Below, one piece after another: positions 57,291 to 64,000 of a stretch of DNA of 64,000 bases (its first letter is position 1; each line of letters opens with the position of its first letter). The notes under the pieces are model-generated. The model had not been told where the DNA came from. It saw only the letters and a list, made by a program, of their open reading frames with translations, and did not search any database. Source of the DNA: Umbelopsis ramanniana AG (lineage: Eukaryota; Mucoromycota; Umbelopsidomycetes; Umbelopsidales; Umbelopsidaceae); assembly GCF_025399195.1 (NCBI RefSeq), contig NW_026252091.1, positions 62,001-126,000 on the forward strand, written 5' to 3'. Position numbers and translations under genes: made by a program.

Positions 57291-58648
57291 TTATTGCGTC
57301 TTCTTGGGAGATTGCACGGCACCGTTAATACGAGTGCTGATTTGTTGATAAGCGGTTGAAGCATGCTTTTCAGCCATAGAGCGAGCAACTTGGGCCTTCT
57401 CGTTGAGGATGCCAGTGGCTTGATTTATACGAGCATCAACGAGGTCTTGGTGTCTATAATATAACTTGGGAACACTGAAGACCAAAGCGATACTAAGACC
57501 AATAATCCATCTGCTTGGCAAATACTTGGCAACAGTCCAAAGGACATAGAAACCACACAAATACTTGAGAGAGCGCTTGTTATCATCAATCAAGACAATC
57601 TTGACACCTTCAGTAGCAAGAATCTCCGATACATCGACAAGGGTGTTTGATAACTTGGTGACCCGTTGGCGGGACAAAGGTTGAGATCGTGTATTAAGAC
57701 GACTGCGGTGAGGATTGGCGGTGGTGTTATTGATATCGGCGGTGTTGGAAGCAAACAATTTTTGACCTTGCACATGTGCATTGACGAATACCCAGTTGAC
57801 ACCTATTGCTATCGTGGCAATCGCGGCAAAAATTTGGAGAAGCGAATAGTGTTGTGTAATGATAAGTCCCAATAATGATGCTGCCAAGTAAATGGCTGAC
57901 TTTGCGGGATTATGCCACATAATCAAGTTCCAGAATCGTGATTGAACATATTGGGTTGGATCTGAGTGAACGACAAGCCGTTAGTGACTTCGGTCAAGCA
58001 AGCCAACACAATCATTTACTCATAAGCATACCTTGTTCAAATGTGACAGGTGGTTCAGCTTCGACGGCTAAGGGAGAAAGTAGATAACGTAAATATGAGG
58101 GTTATCAAAGTTGGTATGTTTACGTTTCAAACACGTAGTAGACCCTTCCTAGAATGGGCTAAAGCTGGAACACGTCAACTGTGTTTTTTGGCAGAGCCAT
58201 TCATTCAGCGACCGTGATATGAATCACCGCTGAATGTGACAGCACGCGACTTTGCTGTACGAGGATACGGCTTTTCTCGCTGCAGAAGTCTAGCTTTGCT
58301 CATCGATAAGAAAAAATGTGGCGGTTACAACTTACGTTTCAAATCCCTCTGGATCTGCTTGCTAAGAGAGGGCTCGTCCTTTTGGACAACAGAAGGGAGT
58401 TCCACTTTGCTCGGTATGGAGGTAGAAGTTAAACCGTTGGTACTTGGCACAGAAGGGACGGCAGGTTGGAAAGAATCCGCACTTGGCGCCGGCTTATGCG
58501 TGTAGGCATCCTCCACTCGGTCTTCACTCGCTAGCGGAGCAGGCTGTGCAACATGACTTGATGGTTGAATAGGCTCAGGAAAATTCTGCGATACGCTTTG
58601 AGGCTCTGGGCGAAGGTCAGGGTGAGTGAAAGTTGGCTGTTCCTCCAT
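57291..58648 (-). CDS. reticulon-like ER-shaping protein
   Basis: This is a membrane-curving protein of ER tubules. The C-terminal reticulon domain begins FWNLIMWHNPAKSAIYLAAS and has two long hydrophobic hairpins, SLLGLIITQHYSLLQIFAAI and, later, LKYLCGFYVLWTVAKYLPSR with IGLSIALVFSVPKLYYRHQD. A loop of about 70 residues separates them, as in the family. The N-terminal third is Pro/Ser-rich and disordered (MEEQPTFTHPDLRPEPQSVS). Three introns; about 350 residues. The protein ends with a Lys/Thr/Gln tail. It fits the local theme of ER membrane genes (ALG11, UBC6, SAC1). Confidence 0.9.
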
Positions 58649-59009
58649 TTGATAAAAGGTGGTGAAGTAAAGGAAAAAGAGTAATGAAGTGCTTGTTTTT
58701 TTCCACCTGTGAAAATAAACGTCATTGTTGTCGGCGCTTTAAAAGCACAACATGCATACCAGTTATGGAAAACTCCCTTTCAATCATTGTGAGGTTTTTT
58801 TTTTCTTCGTCACTTTAAAGTCAAGATGAAAAACAATCTTGGGACAAACGTTTGCATAAAGATGAAATGCATGGAGATAAAGGCTTTTTAGTTAAAAGAG
58901 AATGCAAATGCTGGGGTTGGGTTGGGTTCGGAGGGTATTGGAGGATTATTTGTTGAGAACGGAGAAAAGAGGCAAATATGAGACGATCATTGAGTAAATG
59001 TTATTAAAA
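58649..59009. other. intergenic between reticulon and ERT1 genes
   Basis: No coding exon was seen. The stretch holds a T-run near 58796-58803 and G-rich sequence near 58912-58932; it covers the ERT1-like 3' end and the reticulon promoter. Confidence 0.4.
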
Positions 59010-61099
59010 TCAACTCAAGATAGGCAAAAACTGATTGCGTCAACAAGATATGTCAGTAAACTGCTGTGATTGGAATAGAATCATATCAAAAATAAATAAC
59101 GTACGTTTCCAACAATGACACTAGGCAGGTCAAAGATATCCCTCTTGATGGTAAAACACATGCTAGCAGCAATCGGTCGTCCAGACGGCGTAAGTAGTAT
59201 ACACGAGCTAAATACTGCACTGTCAGTATTATCGAAAGCGTGAGTTGCGTATTTTTCCCAATACTCCACAGCCGACTCGTTACTCATAAGCTGTTAAAGG
59301 TAAACTGGTCAAAACACATACGTACAATTTAAGACGGAGGGGGCTCGATAGTATACCTCGTATATATATGTTTTCTTGTCAAGCAACATATCCCTTGACC
59401 ACTGCGTTAAAAGCGAGAATTCCTTTCCAACCAATGCGATTTCACCAGTTCTCCGCCATACTACAGTTGGCGTACCCGAATAACTGATTAACTTTTCGTA
59501 CTCCTGAATAGTTTGGTTAGTGAAGGCATTTATGGTTTCGCTTGCAGACTATGCTTCTCCTCCTCACCAATAAAGTTCTTTGTAAGCTTTTTTCCGTAAA
59601 GACCAGATCGTCTTCTGTAAGGTTCATCATAGAAGCCAGCACTGAAGGTCGAAATAATGCAAGAGCTCGACTAATCCTCATCAGATCTTCGCGACTCATT
59701 CTAAAAGTAGCGATCGTTGGTGGTCAGTCACAATAGGATTATTATTTTTTTCTCACAGGTATAGAGTTGTTCATTTTGCTCACCGTTCCTTAACAAACGA
59801 AATCAAGTAGTGGTATCCTTCAGCGTAACTGAAGGGTCTTTTGACATTAGCATATACAGCTTCCGGAGTATTACCAACGTTTCCTTTTCTTCGACCTCCA
59901 AATCGTTCCGACGTACTATCGCGCTTCACTCTAGGTAATGGCTTAGCAAAGGCAGTGTTGGCAACCTGTGATTGCTGTATCTCGGGTGAAGAAGTGGTAG
60001 ACTGCATTAATAAACCGCTGCTGTTGATGAAAGGATTGGCTGTACTTGGCGATCCTGTCGCTTCTTGTACAGGAGATCCATTAGGCATACTGGTGGTCGG
60101 CCAAAGGGCAGCGGTAATGGGAGTGGAGACGGAACTGGATGGCTGAGTAACCGACGATTCATCATCAGCAAGAGGACGAGACATTAATGGCTGTGCAAAA
60201 TTATTGGTTTGTGGTTTTAATACATCGGTTGGCGCCTGTAACATGTTCGAAAGGATGCTGTACTCCAGGTTGGCGGTTTCAGACCCAAAGCCATAATTGG
60301 CAAGTGGGAAGCCGAATATTTGTGATTCATCCAACAGCCCAGAGCCTAAACGTACAGACATCAGTTAATCCCGACACTTAAAAGATCTGAAAAAGATATA
60401 TAGCACATATACTGACCATTAATGAACCCTTGATCTATTGGAGGTGTATTGGTGCCAGTTGTATTGGCTGACGGCGTTGTTGCTTGGGGTGATGACATTT
60501 CTGACATGGTCATCGTATCTATGGAAGAAGTGGATGAGTCTACATCTCAATGAAAGACGTAATATCTTCTGTTCTTACCCATACCCTCTGCGTCTTGCAG
60601 ATATTTCGCTCTTTTCCGTATGCCGTCGGTACATGTGTTTGCTAAATCTCTCTTTATGCAGCGCTGGCATGGTCTCGCTAATTTCAAAACAAGTTAGCTA
60701 TAAGATGTTGGCAGTACAACTCAGAACATGTATCAGGAGAAAACTTACAGTCATCGCAAGTTAAATGAGCCTTGAATTAGGATGGAAGGGTTGTGTAGAG
60801 AATCAACAGATTGATTAGTTGACCCGATAGAGTTGGCTAATTTGAGGCATTGCGAAAACGGTTACCTTTTGGCAATGAAAGCATGCTCTTGTAGCCTTCT
60901 TCTTCTTTTTAGAAGACGAAGACTGTTGGCTACTTGAATCTTCAAGGTCTCTGTCTGAATGAAATTGGTGGTCTTCAGAAGAATTGAGCCGTGATTTCTG
61001 GTCTTCAAGGTGTTGCAGCTGGTTCTGTTGCTGAGAATAAGAATAATTGGAAGAAGGCAGCATCGATGAGGTATATGACGATATAGCTGTATCAGACAT
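59010..61099 (-). CDS. ERT1: Zn2Cys6 transcription factor with PAS domain, ERT1/RDS2/AcuK type
   Basis: This is a predicted regulator of gluconeogenesis and non-fermentable carbon use. The Zn2Cys6 cluster CX2CX6CX5CX2CX8C reads [13 protein letters not shown] and [15 protein letters not shown], spread over three exons, followed by the family basic stretch [14 protein letters not shown]. The middle region has [17 protein letters not shown], typical of Ert1/Rds2. The C-terminal part is PAS-like ([55 protein letters not shown]) and ends [16 protein letters not shown]. The N-terminus is Gln/Ser-rich and low in structure. The last exon is set by the family ending; an alternative acceptor would give a different short tail. 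Eight or so introns. Confidence 0.88.
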
Positions 61100-61361
61100 C
61101 TATCGAGAAAACGATTTGATGTGTGGGGAAAAGAAGGGACAAAATGTTATAAAATATCAAGTATTGCTCTGAGTAGAAAAGGGGATTGGGTGGAGCTTTA
61201 GAGCGAAAGCATAGGCTGCTCATTTTTTGACTGGTTACCCTGGGATGATCGGTCTTTCAAAAGAATGGCATTACACACTCGCTTTTTTTTTTTTTATTTA
61301 TTTATTACTTCGCTGAGAAACATCCCTGCTTAGGCACATTCGCTTAGCTTGGAGGTCTTCC

Positions 61362-61637
61362 ATGAGTCGACAAGCCATTAAAGCGGTGGGTTCTCACGAT
61401 ACTTCAATTTTCGTTGGAGCTAAGCCTCGTAAGTCATATATGTTATATTATTGAAACCAGATAATCTCAATGGATTTTCCCTTTTTGTGCCTTATGCAAT
61501 CTACAGCGTCCATAAATCTTATATTAAACTGGGTAGTCTTTTTACGAAGCTACCATCAGACTCGCTCTCACTTGACATGCAACGACTTAAGCCAGTTTTA
61601 CTCCGACAGCCAATCACTGGAGCCTACAAGACCATGA
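61362..61637 (+). CDS. possible small protein, about 65 aa
   Basis: Exon 61362-61428 reads MSRQAIKAVGSHDTSIFVGA-KP with a GTAAGT donor. A TCTACAG acceptor gives exon 61507-61637, reading SINLILNWVVFLRSYHQTRS and DLSQFYSDSQSLEPTRP. The phase is consistent. The second exon is open in another frame as well (LGSLFTKLPSDSLSLDMQRL), so the model is tentative. It is divergent from the ERT1-like gene with 262 bp between starts. I do not recognise a family. Confidence 0.3.
61583..61595 (+). repeat. 13-bp repeat, copy 1 (second copy at 61867-61879)
   Basis: CGACTTAAGCCAG occurs at 61583-61595 and again at 61867-61879, both preceded within a few bases by CATG. They may be chance or paired binding sites in the long promoter of the second homeodomain gene. 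Confidence 0.4.
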
Positions 61638-62951
61638 ATGTTTTGCCGAGATGGATATGATGTCTATGGTTTCTACAGTGTAAAAATGACTCAGCTTTAT
61701 TATCACTAAATATTTTTGATCAAACGGCTCTGTAAACTTTGCATGCACAGACCTTGACTCCTCCGCATCTGAAAACTTGACCCCGCTATCGGCAATAATC
61801 GGAAAACTTTCCGTTTTTACCCTGGGATGCATGTCTTTCTTGAATCCGTCCCCCGCTCATCATGATCGACTTAAGCCAGCGCTCTCGAGTTTCATGGTAC
61901 TGAACTTTTGCATTACAAACCCAGATCCAATTGGTTTCATAATCATGATAATGGGTGCAACCATCTTTGATTCACTCATAGTGTGGGGTTCATCTTCATC
62001 ATTTTTACCCCCCACTATTCTCAGGATTAGCCATAAACGAACCGAAAAACTCTGGCGGGAACTTCTGTAGCTACAATCGAAATGATTTTTGAATTTCGAG
62101 AAAACGGGACCTTACAAAATAACGTACAATTCTTCTCAGACGTCGTTATTACGATTTGGATTGCAGCGGATGAATGTCGAGGCCATTGTCCGAAACCAAT
62201 TAAGCTAGGTGCCAAAAAAGCCATTACCTCTGCCGTACCTTTGTAAACCGCCATTTCAACGAAGGCGACCAGGACAAATATCCAACCGCATAGCTGATAT
62301 ACTGATAATGGTAGTCATCCTGCATTATTATTTGACCGAGTTGTCGGTTTTGCCACATCCACTACGACTCTGCAGTCTATGCAGCCATGTGGCAATTTCA
62401 ATTTAACCCACCCAATGACAAAATTTCTCTACAATAGCCCCTCTAATGGCGTGTATCCATCCCATGGTTTGATATTGTAGTAGAAAAGGAAATCTTGCGT
62501 ATAATATTGAAAAAATAAAAATAAAAAACCAAGTTATCAGTGACGAGATTCTGATCAACTGGCTGGATCTCCGAATGGCTTATTTGAAGCTGAACTGGGA
62601 CGGTATCGACGGAGCGTTTACACAAGCATTGGCGTGTTCCGTCGCATTTGATATTTGATCTCTCTTGACTTGACTTTATCTCCTCTACTCAAGATCCCAC
62701 CTACCCTACTCTACGGCTCATTCCAAATCCTGAATTAATGACGACACCTTTAGTGATCGTGTTCAATCCCGTACAAATTGGACAGTAGTTTTGTTTCTTC
62801 TTTCCGTCTCCTAAACTTACGCAGACTTTCTTGGTCAAACTTGATTCTGCTCAGTGCACACCTTTATTTTCTGTATCATCATCGTAACCCTCTCTTAATA
62901 ATACTACTACTTCTAATTTTCAATTAGCCTTACTTCTACATCATATTACAT
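61638..62951. other. 1.3-kb gap upstream of homeodomain gene 2
   Basis: Two frames look partly protein-like: plus strand 61777-62070 (part reads FMVLNFCITNPDPIGFIIMI) and minus strand around 62050-62310 (GWIFVLVAFVEMAVYKGTAE). They overlap on opposite strands and neither has a start and splice model I can defend. The last 300 bp before 62952 are pyrimidine-rich on the plus strand (CTTTCC, TCTCCT), as is usual just before a fungal transcription start. Confidence 0.35.
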
Positions 62952-64000
62952 AATGTACTCACCATATATGCCATTCTTCACATCACAACAGCCGCGATCT
63001 GTCAACGGTGGTTATCGCCATGACCAAGTCATGTATGGAGACAATGCCAACTTAATATCTCGATCCGGCAACCGACACCAACCTTTAATGAAGCATCCTT
63101 ACCATCCCTCAAGTAATTCATCGTTACCTCCAATCCCTCCTAACGGCCACTGTGGTAGCAACAATGGCCTAATGTACGATTTTACAGCTGCGGCTGCAGC
63201 AGCCGCCGCTGCTTCTGTGAATATGTCCACAGGGAACGATATGGCATATACCAACTTGGATATAGATAGAGGAGTTAAGCGAAGACGTCGACTCACACAA
63301 GAAGAAACTAATTTGCTGAACGATATTTTTGAGCGAACGTCGAAACCCAATGCACTCGTGCGTAAAATGTTGGCAGAACGTTTGAATATGAGCCCTAGAA
63401 CTGTTCAAATTTGGTTCCAAAACCGTCGTGCCAAGGTGAAGAAGGATGGAAAAAGTAGCGGTTCTATAACTGGTAATGACAGCTCTCCGTCTACCAGCGG
63501 CGATTCTCCGAATTCAAAGAGCTTGAGTGATTCTGGACCAAGTCTCAGCAGATCAACATCAACATCATCGACAGTGACAGATACCACATACAAGCTAGTG
63601 TCGCAAGAACAAGAAGCATTCACTCCGTCATTACGAACGGATAGCATCACATCCAATTTGAGCGACTGGTCAACGGATTGCGACTGGGCCTTCCAAAACA
63701 TGGACTATGGTTCCCCGAACAATTCAATGTATGTTTCGACCAAAGAATCTCCAGCGCACCAAGCTTCCAGATCACACGACCCTGAAAGTGACACTACCGG
63801 TAATTCCGCTTCATCAAACCAGGCATGGCCACTTGAGTTCCCTCTAGGCACTTGCGAAGGCGAAAATTACTTGGGAATTCACCCATTGAGACCTAATCAA
63901 GAGGTGGATCCTAATAAATGCAAGCAGGAAGATTTGTCGTTCAGTACACCGTTGGCGGCCGGAGCTGTCGCACCTACCGGACATTCCAACGTACATAATC
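62952..64000 (+). CDS. homeodomain transcription factor 2, partial at the window end
   Basis: The frame from the ATG at 62952 stays open to the last base, so the C-terminus lies outside. The product starts MYSPYMPFFTSQQPRSVNGG, has a nine-alanine run (about residues 78-86), and then a homeodomain at about residues 99-157: RRRRLTQEETNLLNDIFERT, helix 3 VQIWFQNRRAKVKK with Gln50 and Asn51. The rest is Ser/Thr-rich and disordered. No intron appears in the 1,049 bp seen. It is a sequence-specific DNA-binding regulator; targets are unknown. Its homeodomain differs clearly from that of the protein at 13640, so the two are separate family members rather than recent duplicates. Confidence 0.9.

Noticed and set aside
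61777-62310. Overlapping protein-like frames on both strands
   Set aside because: Both cannot be real as read, and neither has a start and consistent splice model.

Overview
This window is nuclear DNA of a filamentous fungus. The genes carry many short introns (about 50-110 nt, GTAAGT/GTATGT donors, TTNAG/CAG acceptors), and the gene set is fungal: a Cdc12-type septin, an Ert1/Rds2-type Zn2Cys6 regulator, a Cdc15/SepH-type kinase, ALG11, UBC6 and Sel1-repeat proteins. A Ral-like small GTPase, a Gemin3/DDX20 helicase, complex I and an AT-leaning composition point away from yeasts and towards an early-diverging lineage, most likely Mucoromycota. That placement is inference. No tRNA, rRNA, CRISPR array or convincing mobile element was seen.

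Layout. 0.1-9.4 kb: a minus-strand run of UBE3C/HUL5-type HECT ligase, SAC1 phosphoinositide phosphatase, a CHCHD2/MIX17-like twin-CX9C protein and BUD20, plus an unassigned two-exon fragment. 9.6-16.4 kb: DDX20, a 2-kb gap, a homeodomain protein and a very tight head-to-head pair of unassigned genes. 16.7-24 kb: SLY1, SNU23 and eIF3a. 25-30 kb: a composite CH-kinase-C1 protein and the Ral-like GTPase. 30.2-38.6 kb: SCO1 and mitochondrial EF-G (shared promoter), MOCS2A with a GC-AG intron, a stand-alone Grn1-domain protein, septin CDC12 and the complex I subunit NDUFA11. 39-45 kb: ALG11 and UBC6 (divergent) and a large Sel1-repeat protein. 45-52 kb: the accessory-looking part, holding only small unassigned multi-exon genes that short-exon splicing hides from simple ORF searches. 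52-61 kb: MCCC1, a class-C beta-lactamase-like hydrolase, a reticulon-like protein and an ERT1-like regulator. 61-64 kb: a long gap with one small gene, then a second homeodomain gene running off the window.

Functional links. Many genes are housekeeping: ER and Golgi membrane work (SAC1, SLY1, ALG11, UBC6, reticulon), mitochondria (CHCHD2, SCO1, mtEF-G, NDUFA11, MCCC1), RNA and translation (DDX20, SNU23, eIF3a, BUD20), and morphogenesis or septation (septin, SIN-type kinase, Ral-like GTPase). Several divergent pairs join genes of the same compartment (SCO1/mtEF-G in mitochondria; ALG11/UBC6 at the ER), which suggests shared promoters.

Evidence. Known genes were called from conserved motifs read in the translated exons. 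The unassigned models were built by hand from splice signals and reading-frame phase and are marked with lower confidence. No database search or transcript data was available.
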